A program made the translations under genes and the position numbers. Below are positions 50,636 through 59,964 of a stretch of DNA of 64,000 nt, piece by piece. Location: contig JAUSBJ010000039.1 of the NCBI GenBank assembly GCA_030652035.1, forward strand, positions 1 to 64,000, read 5' to 3'. Below the pieces are notes generated by a model. The model saw only the letters and a list, made by a program, of their open reading frames with translations. It did not search any database and had not been told where the DNA came from. Position 1 is the stretch's first letter, and the number at the start of each line of letters is the position of its first letter. The stretch comes from Sulfurimicrobium sp. (lineage in GTDB: Bacteria; Pseudomonadota; Gammaproteobacteria; Burkholderiales; Sulfuricellaceae).

Positions 50636-52447
50636 ATGAACCTGATGCGTCCCACCCCTAACGCCACGATTCCCGCAAAAAATCGCAACGACTGGAAGAC
50701 CATCCGCACCCTCCTGCCCTATCTTTGGGAATTCAAGGGCCGGGTCGTTATTGCGATTTTGTTGCTACTGGCTGCCAAGGTCGCCAGCGTGGCCGTGCCG
50801 CTGGTGCTCAAGGATATTGTCGACGCCCTCGACCAGCCGCGCGCCATGCTGGCCCTGCCGGTGTTCCTGCTGGTGGCTTATGGCGCGCTGCGCTTCATGT
50901 CCACGCTGTTTGGCGAACTGCGCGATGCGGTGTTCGCCAAGGCGGCCCAGCGCTCTGTCCGGCGCGTGGCGCTCAAGGTTTTTCGCCATTTGCATGAACT
51001 GGCGTTGCGCTTTCACCTGGAGCGGCAGACTGGCGGCATTTCGCGCGACATCGAGCGTGGCACGCGCGGCATCGGTTTCCTGCTCAACTTCATGCTCTTC
51101 AACATTCTGCCCACCATTGTCGAAATCGGCCTGATCGCCGCTATCCTGCTGGCCAAATACGACATCTGGTTTTTCATCATCACCTTCACCACCCTGGTGG
51201 TTTACATCGCCTTCACCCTGATCATTACCGAATGGCGCATGGTGTTCCGCCGCACCATGAACGACATGGATTCCAAGGCCAACACCCGCGCCATCGACAG
51301 CCTGCTGAACTACGAAACCGTGAAATATTTCAGCAACGAGGAATACGAGACCCGGCGCTACGACGAGAGCCTGCAGGTGTGGGAACAAGCCGCCATCCGC
51401 AACACCACCTCGCTCGCCACCCTCAATGCCGGGCAAAGCCTCATCATCGCCATCGGCGTCACGGCGCTGATGCTGCTGGCCGGGCAGGGCGTGGTGGATG
51501 GCACCATGACGCTGGGCGATCTGGTGCTGGTCAACGCCTACATGATCCAGATCTACATCCCGCTGCACTTTCTCGGCTTTGTCTACCGCGAGATCAAGCA
51601 CTCACTTGCCGACATGGAGAAGATGTTCGCTCTGGTGGAACAGCATGCCGAGGTTCAGGATCAGTCCGGCGCACCGGATCTGGAGCTGGAACAGGGCGCC
51701 ATCCGTTTCGAGGAGGTCCATTTCCACTACGATGAAAAACGCCAGATCCTGCACGGCCTCAGCTTCGACGTGCCCGCAGGACAGACCGTGGCCGTGGTCG
51801 GCGCTTCCGGCGCGGGCAAATCCACCCTGTCCCGGCTGCTGTTCCGCTTCTACGACGTGACCGCCGGGCGCATCCTGATCGACGGCCAGGATATCCGCGC
51901 CGTGACGCAGAAATCCCTGCGCCAGGCCATCGGCATCGTGCCGCAGGATACCGTGCTGTTCAACGACAGCATTTACTACAACATCGCCTATGGCCGCCCG
52001 GACGCGACGCGCGAGGAAATCATCCAGGCCGCGCGCCACGCGCACATCCACGAATTCATCGAATCCCTGCCGGAGCAATACGATTCCCTGGTGGGTGAGC
52101 GCGGCCTGAAGCTCTCCGGCGGCGAAAAGCAGCGCGTCGCCATCGCCCGCGCCATCCTGAAAAATCCGCGCATCCTGATCTTCGACGAAGCCACCTCCGC
52201 CCTGGATTCAAAATCCGAGAAAGCTATCCAGGCCGAGCTGAAGCAGATCGCCCGGAACCGCACCACGCTGGTGATCGCCCACCGCCTGTCCACCATCGTC
52301 GATGCCAACCAGATCCTGGTCATGGACCATGGCCGCATCGTCGAGCGCGGCACCCACCACGAACTTCTGGCGCTGAACAGCGCCTACGCCCACATGTGGG
52401 CGCTGCAGCAGCAGGAAGAATCCGAATCATCCCCCAACGCCATTTAA
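50636..52447 (+). CDS. ABC exporter of the ATM1/HMT1 type
   Basis: 603 residues; six helices fused to an ATPase domain. The N-terminus WKTIRTLLPYLWEFKGRVVIAILLLLAAK and the loop YFSNEEYETRRYDESLQVWEQAAI (residues ~238-262) are characteristic of ATM1-like exporters. Walker A GASGAGKSTLS, signature LSGGEKQRVAIARAIL and Walker B LIFDEATSALD are complete. Such homodimers export glutathione-linked compounds (metal- or sulfur-bearing). A short thioredoxin gene follows 13 bases later, in keeping with thiol chemistry. A putative promoter TCTAAAGTATAATCC sits ~30 bases before the start. Confidence 0.88.
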   Translation: MNLMRPTPNATIPAKNRNDWKTIRTLLPYLWEFKGRVVIAILLLLAAKVASVAVPLVLKDIVDALDQPRAMLALPVFLLVAYGALRFMSTLFGELRDAVFAKAAQRSVRRVALKVFRHLHELALRFHLERQTGGISRDIERGTRGIGFLLNFMLFNILPTIVEIGLIAAILLAKYDIWFFIITFTTLVVYIAFTLIITEWRMVFRRTMNDMDSKANTRAIDSLLNYETVKYFSNEEYETRRYDESLQVWEQAAIRNTTSLATLNAGQSLIIAIGVTALMLLAGQGVVDGTMTLGDLVLVNAYMIQIYIPLHFLGFVYREIKHSLADMEKMFALVEQHAEVQDQSGAPDLELEQGAIRFEEVHFHYDEKRQILHGLSFDVPAGQTVAVVGASGAGKSTLSRLLFRFYDVTAGRILIDGQDIRAVTQKSLRQAIGIVPQDTVLFNDSIYYNIAYGRPDATREEIIQAARHAHIHEFIESLPEQYDSLVGERGLKLSGGEKQRVAIARAILKNPRILIFDEATSALDSKSEKAIQAELKQIARNRTTLVIAHRLSTIVDANQILVMDHGRIVERGTHHELLALNSAYAHMWALQQQEESESSPNAI

Positions 52448-52460
52448 TCAAGGAGACCCC

Positions 52461-52835
52461 ATGGCTACCGTAGACCTCAACAAAGACAATTTTTCCGAAA
52501 TCATCACCGGCAACGACCTGATCGTGGTGGATTTCTGGGCGCCGTGGTGCGGCCCGTGCAAGTCTTTTGCCCCGACTTATGAAGCCGTATCGGAAAAAAT
52601 CCCCGGCGTGGTGTTCGCCAAGGTCAATACAGAAGAGGAACAGGAACTGGCGCATCATTTCCAGATCCGCTCCATTCCCACTCTGATGATTTTCCGCGAA
52701 CAGGTCATCATCTTCTCCGAACCCGGCGCCATGCCCGGCCCGGCACTGGAAGGCGTGCTGCAGCAGGCGCAGGCGCTGGACATGGCCGAAGTACACAAGC
52801 AGATCGCCGAAGAAGAAGCCAAGCAGCAGGGTTAA
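52461..52835 (+). CDS. Thioredoxin
   Basis: 124 residues with AAGGAG before the ATG. Classic thioredoxin with C30/C33 in DFWAPWCGPCKSF and the cis-proline loop SIPTLMIF. The C-terminal ~20 residues (AEVHKQIAEEEAKQQG) extend beyond the canonical fold. Reduces disulfides in the cytoplasm. Likely in an operon with the ATM1-like exporter. Confidence 0.92.
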   Translation: MATVDLNKDNFSEIITGNDLIVVDFWAPWCGPCKSFAPTYEAVSEKIPGVVFAKVNTEEEQELAHHFQIRSIPTLMIFREQVIIFSEPGAMPGPALEGVLQQAQALDMAEVHKQIAEEEAKQQG

Positions 52836-52862
52836 AACTTAGCAAGCCGCCGCAGTTGGCAG

Positions 52863-53279
52863 CTACTCGCTCACGGCACCGCGCCCGCGCTTGGTCTCGC
52901 CGCGCTGTTTCTTGGCTTCCAGGCGGCGTTTTTTCGATGCCAGCGTGGGGCGGGTGGCAACGCGTGGCTTGGGTTTTTCGGTGGCGCGGCGGATCAGTTC
53001 CACCAGACGGCCAATCGCATCCTCGCGGTTGCGTTCCTGGGTGCGGAAGCGCTTCGCCTCGATCACCAGTTCGCCTTCGTTCGTCAGACGGCTCCCCGCC
53101 AGGCGCATCAGCCGTGCGCGCACCTCCTCGGGCAGATTGGGCGAACGGGCCACGTCGAAGCGCAGTTGTACCGCCGTCGCCACCTTGTTGACATTCTGCC
53201 CGCCAGGGCCGGAGGCGCGGATAAATTGCAGTACAATTTCGCGCTCGTCTATAGTGAGCTGTGGTGTAATTCGGATCAT
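52863..53279 (-). CDS. arfB: Peptidyl-tRNA hydrolase ArfB (ribosome rescue)
   Basis: 138 residues from ATG 53279. A GGQ motif at 26-28 (GPGGQNVNKVATAV) is followed by a small release-factor-like domain and a basic C-terminal tail (KKRRLEAKKQRGETKRGR) that binds the empty mRNA channel. It frees ribosomes stalled without a stop codon. The open frame continues 28 codons upstream through repeat sequence, so that stretch is not part of the protein. Confidence 0.93.
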   Translation of the reverse strand: MIRITPQLTIDEREIVLQFIRASGPGGQNVNKVATAVQLRFDVARSPNLPEEVRARLMRLAGSRLTNEGELVIEAKRFRTQERNREDAIGRLVELIRRATEKPKPRVATRPTLASKKRRLEAKKQRGETKRGRGAVSE

Positions 53280-53339
53280 GACGGTAAGTTTAGCGTGAAA
53301 CGGTTTGTGAAGCGTGAAGTCACTCGCTACGCTTTGTTT

Positions 53340-53396
53340 GTGAAGTGTGAAATGTAAAAGCATCCTCCGAGACTGCTTTTACATTTCACACTTCAC
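53340..53396. repeat. Perfect 23-base inverted repeat upstream of arfB
   Basis: Arms 53340-53362 and 53374-53396 (GTGAAGTGTGAAATGTAAAA at the left) are exact complements around an 11-base loop. Related shorter copies (GTGAAGCGTGAAGTCAC to the left, CTTCACATTTCAC to the right) flank it. The set lies between divergent arfB and the cyclophilin gene. It looks like a REP-type element rather than a terminator. Confidence 0.8.
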
Positions 53397-53546
53397 AGCA
53401 AGGGCGAAGCCCAGGTGGCTTCACATTTCACTCGTATCATGATTCTGGGCAGCAATTTGCCACACCCGTTCGAGCCATGGACCTTTTAGCTCAAGCAACA
53501 GCAACAGTAAAATCTGATTTTTGACATCATTTTTGGAGAGAAAACC

Positions 53547-54116
53547 ATGAAACTGCTTCGCCTTTTCACCCTGATTTTCGGCCTCGCCCTGAGCATCGGC
53601 GCACACGCTGCCAACCCGATGGTTGAAATGAAGACCAACCTCGGCAGCTTTACCCTGGAGCTGTACCCGGACAAAGCCCCCAAAACCGTCGAAAACTTTC
53701 TCCGCTATGCGAAGGGCGGCTTTTACAAGGAGACGATCTTCCATCGCGTAATCGACAACTTCATGATCCAGGGCGGCGGTTATGACAAGAACCTGCGTGA
53801 AAAGGACACTTTTCCCGTCATCCAGAACGAAGCCAGCAACGGCCTGAAAAACGATATCTATACCGTCGCCATGGCGCGCACCATGAACCCCCATTCCGCC
53901 TCGGCGCAGTTCTTCATCAACGTCAAGGACAATGCCTTCTTGAACCACACCTCCCCCACCCCGCGCGGCTGGGGCTATGCCGTATTCGGAAAGGTGGTGA
54001 AGGGACAGGAAGTGGTGATGAAGATTTCCAAGGTCGGCACCGGCCCACGTGACCCCATGCCTTCCGACGTGCCACTGGAAAACGTGGTGATCGAGGATGT
54101 TAAAATCCTGCCATAA
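53547..54116 (+). CDS. Periplasmic peptidyl-prolyl isomerase (cyclophilin, PpiA-like)
   Basis: 189 residues with GGAGAG before ATG 53547. Signal peptide [21 protein letters not shown], then a single cyclophilin domain: [40 protein letters not shown] and [18 protein letters not shown]. It accelerates proline isomerisation of exported proteins. The active Arg is in FHRVI. Isolated gene; upstream is a repeat-rich region. Confidence 0.93.
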   Translation: MKLLRLFTLIFGLALSIGAHAANPMVEMKTNLGSFTLELYPDKAPKTVENFLRYAKGGFYKETIFHRVIDNFMIQGGGYDKNLREKDTFPVIQNEASNGLKNDIYTVAMARTMNPHSASAQFFINVKDNAFLNHTSPTPRGWGYAVFGKVVKGQEVVMKISKVGTGPRDPMPSDVPLENVVIEDVKILP

Positions 54117-54189
54117 CGGGCATGGCAATTGCCGATACCCGAAAATCAAACTCGCCATGAGTCTTTTCACTCATCCAACCCCTCCCGGC

Positions 54190-54239
54190 CTCCCCTTGTC
54201 AGGGGAGGCGCCAGCCACTCTCCCCCCTGACAAGGGGAG
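54190..54239. repeat. 16-base inverted repeat before the second ABC exporter
   Basis: CTCCCCTTGTCAGGGG (54190-54205) and CCCCTGACAAGGGGAG (54224-54239) are perfect complements separated by 18 bases. The element is rich in C on one strand. It is located 42 bases upstream of the ATG at 54282, and its flank CCCCTCCCGGCC extends the motif. Confidence 0.65.
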
Positions 54240-54281
54240 AGCGAGGGGGGGCGCCCCCCGTGCATGCGGGACGTCAAGTGC

Positions 54282-56069
54282 ATGACTCCGCCGCAGACCT
54301 ACACCTGGCCCTACATCCTCGGCATCGCCCGGGAGCATAAAAAAGAGCTGATCGCTGCCCACGTCATCGCCATCTTCGCGGCGCTGGCGAGCGTGCCGAT
54401 TCCGCTCCTCATGCCCCTGCTGGTGGACGAGGTGCTGCTGCACCAGCCAGGCGTCATGGTCGGCTGGATCAACGGCCACTTCCCACAATCCTGGCACGGC
54501 CCGCTACTGTATGTCAGCGCCATCCTGGCGATCACCGTGCTGCTGCGCCTGATCGCCGCGATGCTGGGGGTGTGGCAGACGCGCAATTTCACCCTCATCG
54601 CCAAGGACGTTTCCTACCGCCTGCGCGAAGGCCTGTTGCAGCGTTTGAAGCGCATTGCCATGTCGGAGTACGAAACCCTGGGCAGCGGCGCGGTGGCCTC
54701 CCATTTCGTCACCGACCTGAATGCCGTGGACGACTTCATCGGCGCCACGGTCAGCAAATTCCTGGTGGCGCTGCTGTCAATTATCGGCACTGCGGCCATC
54801 CTGCTGTGGATGCACTGGCAACTCGCACTGTTCATCCTGCTCATGAACCCGGTGGTGATCTACTTCACCACGGTGCTGGGCAAAAAAGTAAAAACCCTCA
54901 AGAAGAAAGAAAACAGCGCCTTCGAACTGTTCCAGCAAGCGCTCACCGAAACCCTGGATGCCATCCAGCAGATCCGCGCGGCCAACCGCGAAGAGCATTA
55001 CATCAGCCGCGTGCTGGAGCGCGCACGCGGCATCCGCACTCACGCCGCCGCCTTCTCGTGGAAGAGCGACGCCGCCAGCCGCCTGTCCTTCATGGTATTC
55101 CTCATCGGCTTCGACGTGTTCCGCGCCATCAGCATGCTGATGGTGGTGTTCTCCAACCTCACGGTCGGCGAGATGATGGCAGTGTTCGGCTACCTGTGGT
55201 TCATGATGGCGCCGGTACAGGAAATCCTCGGGATTCAATATGCCTACTTTGGCGCCAAGGCTGCGCTGGGGCGCCTCAACCGTCTCATGGAACTGGATGA
55301 AGAACCTCACTATCCGGCCCTGCACGATCCTTTCAGCGGCAAACATACTGTCGGCGTGCGCATGGAAAAAATTTCCTTCCGCTATGGCGACGGGCCGCTG
55401 GTGCTCAACGACGTCACTCTCGACATCAGGCCGGGAGAAAAGATCGCCCTGGTGGGCGCCTCGGGCGGCGGCAAATCCACCCTGGTTCAGGTCATCCTCG
55501 GCCTCTACCCCATTGAGGCCGGCACGCTCTATTTCGACAACGTCCCGGTGACGGAAATCGGCATGGACGTGGTGCGCCAGCACGTTGCCACCGTGTTGCA
55601 GCACCCTGCGATTTTCAACGACACGGTGCGTGCCAACCTCACCATGGGCTGCGACTGCCCGGACGCGGAACTATGGCAGGCGCTGGAAGTCGCTCAACTC
55701 AAGGACATGGTGGAAAAATTCCCCGAAGGCCTGGATACCATCGTGGGTCTCCAGGGCATCCGCATCTCCGGCGGCCAGCGACAGCGCCTCGCCATCGCCC
55801 GCATGATCCTGGCCCGCCCCCAGGTGGTGATCCTCGACGAAGCCACCTCAGCCCTGGACGCGGAAACCGAGGCGAAGCTGCACGAAGCGCTGCGTGCATT
55901 CCTCAAGGACCGCACCACGATTATCGTCGCCCATCGCCTCTCGGCAGTGAAACAGGCCGACCGCATCTACGTGTTCGAGGATGGCCACATCATCGAGGAA
56001 GGCGCGCACGAGGAATTGCTTAAAAGCGAAGGCTTGTATAGCCGCCTTTATGGGCAGCTACAGCACTAG
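54282..56069 (+). CDS. ABC exporter, MsbA-like
   Basis: 595 residues from ATG 54282; ATG 54264 is an alternative giving six more residues. Six-helix domain, then ATPase domain with Walker A GASGGGKSTLV, signature ISGGQRQRLAIARMIL and Walker B VILDEATSALD. The family includes lipid, peptide and drug exporters. The substrate is not evident. No neighbouring gene gives a clue. There is a repeat upstream but no clear ribosome-binding site. Confidence 0.85.
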   Translation: MTPPQTYTWPYILGIAREHKKELIAAHVIAIFAALASVPIPLLMPLLVDEVLLHQPGVMVGWINGHFPQSWHGPLLYVSAILAITVLLRLIAAMLGVWQTRNFTLIAKDVSYRLREGLLQRLKRIAMSEYETLGSGAVASHFVTDLNAVDDFIGATVSKFLVALLSIIGTAAILLWMHWQLALFILLMNPVVIYFTTVLGKKVKTLKKKENSAFELFQQALTETLDAIQQIRAANREEHYISRVLERARGIRTHAAAFSWKSDAASRLSFMVFLIGFDVFRAISMLMVVFSNLTVGEMMAVFGYLWFMMAPVQEILGIQYAYFGAKAALGRLNRLMELDEEPHYPALHDPFSGKHTVGVRMEKISFRYGDGPLVLNDVTLDIRPGEKIALVGASGGGKSTLVQVILGLYPIEAGTLYFDNVPVTEIGMDVVRQHVATVLQHPAIFNDTVRANLTMGCDCPDAELWQALEVAQLKDMVEKFPEGLDTIVGLQGIRISGGQRQRLAIARMILARPQVVILDEATSALDAETEAKLHEALRAFLKDRTTIIVAHRLSAVKQADRIYVFEDGHIIEEGAHEELLKSEGLYSRLYGQLQH

Positions 56070-56128
56070 TCAGGTGCAATTCACCCCAGCCCGCTCAGGG
56101 CACAATAACCGGTAGGCATTGCGGCGAT

Positions 56129-57028
56129 TTAGCCCGCGCGGCCTTGGAAGGCGAATCTCGGCATGAACGCTTGCCACTGATGCATGACCAGCCCCAGGCT
56201 GATCAGCGCGGTACCCAGCCAGATCTGCCAGGTGATGGTTTCGCTATTCAGCACATGGCCAAGCAGGAGCGCCAGCACCGGCGTAACCAGTGTGATCAGG
56301 GCAACCTGGCCGGCCTGCGTATGCTTGATGACGTAGTAGTACAGGGCAAAACCGGCGACCGAGCCGAATATCGCCAAGTACACGATAGACGCGCTCACCT
56401 GGAGCGGCATGGCGTAAGGAATCCGTCCATCCGCCATGATGAGCCAGGCCAGGACAAAGAATGGCAGCGCGACGGCAAGGCTTCCCGCCGTGGTCGCCAG
56501 CGGCGGACTGTCATCGCCGATGCGCTTCATCCACACCAGGCTGGCGGCCTGAATCAACACGGCTAGCAGCACGGCCAGCAAACCCGAGAGAAACGAGGCG
56601 TTGCCGCCCAGGTTGCCGAGCGGGAATATCACCAGCAGCCCGGCCACGCCCAGTACGATGCCCAGTAGCTTGACTGGTTTCAGGGCGGGCTCATCCAGCA
56701 AAAACGCAGCGAACAGGCTGGTGACCAGGGGTGAAAGCCCGAAAAGTACCGAAATAAGGCCGGAACTGACGTATTGCGCCCCCCAGTAGACCGCAATCAA
56801 GGTGCCGAACAGACCCAGCCCGCCCGCAAAATAACTTTCCATGGCACGGCGATGGCGCGGCAGCCTGATCCTGAACAATAAAATCAGCCCGCTGACCACG
56901 ACCAGCCCCAGCGCCATGCGCGCCATGGCCGAAAAGGCGAAACCGCTACCTACGGCGCTCCACTTGATGGCCAGTGGCGTAGTGGACCAGATCAGGACGA
57001 TGGATAAATAGGCGAAGGGAATGGACAT
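56129..57028 (-). CDS. EamA/DMT-family transporter
   Basis: 299 residues from ATG 57028. Ten helices in two EamA repeats: VLIWSTTPLAIKWSAVG at the N-terminus and a second repeat beginning near AVLLAVLIQAASLVWMKR. DMT proteins export metabolites such as amino acids or nucleosides. Substrate unknown. Converges with the ABC exporter gene. Confidence 0.85.
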   Translation of the reverse strand: MSIPFAYLSIVLIWSTTPLAIKWSAVGSGFAFSAMARMALGLVVVSGLILLFRIRLPRHRRAMESYFAGGLGLFGTLIAVYWGAQYVSSGLISVLFGLSPLVTSLFAAFLLDEPALKPVKLLGIVLGVAGLLVIFPLGNLGGNASFLSGLLAVLLAVLIQAASLVWMKRIGDDSPPLATTAGSLAVALPFFVLAWLIMADGRIPYAMPLQVSASIVYLAIFGSVAGFALYYYVIKHTQAGQVALITLVTPVLALLLGHVLNSETITWQIWLGTALISLGLVMHQWQAFMPRFAFQGRAG

Positions 57029-57175
57029 GAAGCTCAAGCGCGGGCGTGGACAGGTGTCGGACTATAGCCCGGCAATACCCGCGGAGTGTGCTTCATGCGC
57101 AGGCAAGGCCGGAATTCGACATCCGTCCACAGACTAAAAATGATGCAGAGGGGGGATCTCCAAACGCCTCCCGGT

Positions 57176-57415
57176 TTAGCGCGCAGATCCATCCATGCGG
57201 GCAAGAAAATCATCCAGATCCTGCGTTGCCAGCGCTACAGGCATGCCGGCATAAAGCGGCCGCGCCGTCGCATGTTCGCAGAGTCCGGCCAGCAGCGGAG
57301 GATTCGCCCTGTAATCATCCATGAGGGGGGCGGAAGCGTCAGATGCAAGCCGGTCGTCAAGGGCCTTGTAGCTGTTATCCCACTGGCCAGTCGTCATATC
57401 CATCATGCTGATCAT
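57176..57415 (-). CDS. Small hypothetical protein
   Basis: 79 residues from ATG 57415, chosen for the strong GGAGGT site six bases upstream; the frame is open for 26 more codons without a ribosome site. No family recognised, no signal peptide or membrane helix. Acidic and rich in Ala/Leu (LLAGLCEHATARPLYAGMP). The good ribosome site supports it being real. Confidence 0.5.
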   Translation of the reverse strand: MISMMDMTTGQWDNSYKALDDRLASDASAPLMDDYRANPPLLAGLCEHATARPLYAGMPVALATQDLDDFLARMDGSAR

Positions 57416-57586
57416 GGTACACCTCCATTCGGTTAGCGCTGCCCATAACTTCTTAACGCCATGAAGTGCAAAAAGTTGAGTCTGAGCGCCCATCTTTTCG
57501 CCCTATATTTTCACAAGCATGATGCATGCCTGGAATGTTTCCCACACAGGGAATCACACTTGCCGGGATTTGCGCCCTTGAGAAGA

Positions 57587-57961
57587 CTATTGGTAATTGA
57601 ACAGACGAGACAGTTCCCTGTCCAGCAGCGCCTCATCACCCAGGTTAAGCTCCGCCAGACGGCGCAGCCGGGTCAAGCTATCCACGTCGATATGGCGGCA
57701 TTCGATGCCGACATGCAGGCCTTCCTGATGCGCCACTACGCCCTCCATCACGATTGCCTCCCCGCCTCCGAGATGGAGCTTCAACTGACAACCCTTCCCC
57801 ACCAGGCCGTCAAGGGGCTGTTGCAACGCCACCAGCGCGCCCTTGAGAGCGATATCCAGCAAATGCGCCAAGTGCGCATCCTGCCCAAAGTGGAGCTGGA
57901 CGTCAGTGTGAAAGGAAATTCGGGAAAAGCGGCGTTGGCCGTTATCAGGCACAGGATTCAT
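57587..57961 (-). CDS. PilZ-domain protein (cyclic di-GMP receptor)
   Basis: 124 residues from ATG 57961, preceded by GGAGG. PilZ fold with the cyclic di-GMP contact motifs RRFSRISF (residues ~9-16) and DIALKGALV (D/NxSxxG-like, the Ser changed to Ala). The end of the protein (LAELNLGDEALLDRELSRLF) is helical. The Ser-to-Ala change may weaken ligand binding. PilZ proteins regulate pili, flagella or exopolysaccharide. The window also has an MshEN ATPase, so cyclic di-GMP control of surface structures is plausible. Confidence 0.75.
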   Translation of the reverse strand: MNPVPDNGQRRFSRISFHTDVQLHFGQDAHLAHLLDIALKGALVALQQPLDGLVGKGCQLKLHLGGGEAIVMEGVVAHQEGLHVGIECRHIDVDSLTRLRRLAELNLGDEALLDRELSRLFNYQ

Positions 57962-58117
57962 GTAATCCTCCAGTTGCACGTTTCTTGATGGGGTATACGC
58001 TGGTAACAGCTGCATTCATCTTAGCATCCTGGCAGCGGTCTGCAATGGAGACCGCTGCATTGGCATTTTCAGCCAAGATCCGCACCAAATGAGTGCGGCT
58101 TTTGGGAGAAACAAAAA

Positions 58118-58150
58118 AAAACCGCTGGCAACTCAGTTGCCAGCGGTTTT
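58118..58150 (-). terminator. Rho-independent terminator of catalase (bidirectional)
   Basis: AAAACCGCTGGCAAC and its exact complement flank a TCA loop, with an eight-plus A run on the left (a T run on the minus strand). It starts 22 bases after the catalase stop. Tail runs exist on both strands, so it can end transcription in both directions. Confidence 0.8.
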
Positions 58151-58171
58151 AAGTCATCGCGCTTTGAAGGT

Positions 58172-59611
58172 TTACTTGCTGATGCCCAGCGCCTTTGCCA
58201 CGCCCGCACCGTATTCCGGATCGGCCTTGGTGCAATTTTCGATATGGCGCAACTGGATTTCACGCGAAGCGCCGCCAACGGAGCGCGCGGTGTTCTCGAA
58301 CAGCACCTGTTGCTGCGCTGGCGTCATCAGCCGGAACAGCGCACGCGGCTGAGAATAGTAATCCTCATCCACACGGTGGTTCCAGTGATCGGCAGCGCCT
58401 TCTATCGACAGCGGCGGCTCGGAGAAATCGGGCTGCTCCTGCCACTGGCCGTAGCTGTTCGGCTCGTAGCCAATGGTGCTGCCCTGGTTGCCGTCAACCC
58501 GCATCGCGCCGTCGCGATGGTAGCTGTGGAACGGGCATTTCGGCGCATTCACCGGGATCTGGCCATGGTTGACCCCGAGGCGGTAGCGCTGCGCATCGCC
58601 GTAGGAGAAAAGCCGCGCCTGCAGCATCTTGTCCGGTGAGAAGCTGATGCCGGGCACGACATTGGCTGGATTGAAAGCTGCCTGCTCCACCTCGGCGTGG
58701 TAGTTATCCGGGTTGCGGTTCAGTTCCAGCACGCCCACCTCGATCAGCGGGTAATCCTTCTTGGGCCAGACCTTGGTGAGGTCGAAGGGATTATAGGGCA
58801 CCTTGGCGGCATCCTTTTCCGGCATGACCTGGACGTGCATGGTCCAGCGCGGGAAATCCTTTTTCTCGATCGCCTCGTACAGGTCGCGCTGGCTGCTCTC
58901 GCGGTCGTTGGCGACGATCTGAGCGGCTTCCTCGTCGGTCAGATTCTTGATGCCCTGATGGGTGGTGAAGTGGAACTTGACCCAATAGCGCTCGTTCTTC
59001 GCGTTGATGAAGCTGAAGGTATGACTGCCGAAGCCGTGCATGTGACGATACGAGGCCGGGATGCCGCGGTCGCTCATGACGATGGTTACCTGGTGCAGCG
59101 CTTCCGGCAGCAGGGTCCAGAAATCCCAGTTATTCTGCGCACTGCGCATGTTGGTACGCGGGTCGCGCTTGACCGCGTGGTTGAGGTCCGGGAACTTGAG
59201 CGGATCGCGCAGGAAGAACACCGGCGTGTTGTTACCCACCAGATCCCAGTTGCCCTCTTCGGTATAAAACTTGACCGCGAAGCCACGGATATCGCGCTCG
59301 GCATCCGCCGCGCCACGCTCTCCGGCCACGGTGGAAAAACGCAACAAGAGGTCGGTTTTCTTGCCGATCTGGGAAAAAATCTTGGCGCGGGTGTATTGAG
59401 TGATGTCGTGCGTCACCGTGAAGCTGCCATAGGCGGCCGAACCCTTGGCGTGCATGCGCCGCTCAGGGATCACTTCGCGGTCAAAGTGCGCCAGTTTCTC
59501 CAGGAACCAGACATCCTGAAGCAGCATGGGGCCACGTGGACCTGCCGTCATCACGTTCTGGTTGTCGGGCACGGGGGCGCCACCAGCAGTGGTCAGTTTT
59601 TTTGTACTCAT
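58172..59611 (-). CDS. katA: Monofunctional heme catalase
   Basis: 479 residues from ATG 59611 with GAGGAG seven bases upstream. Clade-3-type small catalase. The distal His is in [14 protein letters not shown], the Asn in [14 protein letters not shown], and the heme-ligand Tyr in [13 protein letters not shown]. It breaks down hydrogen peroxide to water and oxygen. The gene symbol is by family resemblance. A long intergenic region separates it from divergent pldA. Confidence 0.93.
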   Translation of the reverse strand: MSTKKLTTAGGAPVPDNQNVMTAGPRGPMLLQDVWFLEKLAHFDREVIPERRMHAKGSAAYGSFTVTHDITQYTRAKIFSQIGKKTDLLLRFSTVAGERGAADAERDIRGFAVKFYTEEGNWDLVGNNTPVFFLRDPLKFPDLNHAVKRDPRTNMRSAQNNWDFWTLLPEALHQVTIVMSDRGIPASYRHMHGFGSHTFSFINAKNERYWVKFHFTTHQGIKNLTDEEAAQIVANDRESSQRDLYEAIEKKDFPRWTMHVQVMPEKDAAKVPYNPFDLTKVWPKKDYPLIEVGVLELNRNPDNYHAEVEQAAFNPANVVPGISFSPDKMLQARLFSYGDAQRYRLGVNHGQIPVNAPKCPFHSYHRDGAMRVDGNQGSTIGYEPNSYGQWQEQPDFSEPPLSIEGAADHWNHRVDEDYYSQPRALFRLMTPAQQQVLFENTARSVGGASREIQLRHIENCTKADPEYGAGVAKALGISK

Positions 59612-59964
59612 TGTGAATCTCCTCAGGTTGTTAAACGAACTACGAGATTGCATCGTATGGAACAACGCGACATAGTTCAAATTGATTGTTTAAATCATGT
59701 TAATTGTCAAAGACTATCGGAAGACAAAAACAACATCCCATCCTGCCATTCCGGGTTTCCATCCTCGAAAATACAGGCGACCCTCGAACTGACGCCCGAC
59801 GCTCACCCAAAGCGAAATCCGGAAAATTGTTCCGAGGAGTACACTTATGGAAATTCATGTCTAAACGGTGATCCAATGCGCGGCTCACGAAACCCCGGAA
59901 TTTCAACTCTGCGCCCATCCGATACTAAACATATTGGTCCGTATTTAGGAAGAAAGAGTTCCAA
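59612..59964. other. Divergent intergenic region between catalase and pldA
   Basis: 353 bases without a gene of normal size. AT-rich near the catalase side. An arrangement ATAG-N7-TGAT-N7-ATCA-N7-TGTC at 59672-59708 loosely fits the four-box OxyR pattern (ATAG-N7-CTAT-N7-ATAG-N7-CTAT), with about half of the core bases matching. A frame of a few codons (59846 on) is not supported. I see no repeat or RNA gene. Confidence 0.3.

Noticed and set aside
53280-53363. N-terminal 28-residue extension of the ArfB frame
   Set aside because: The extra codons run through the inverted repeat and reach no ribosome site; homologues start at the MIRITP methionine.
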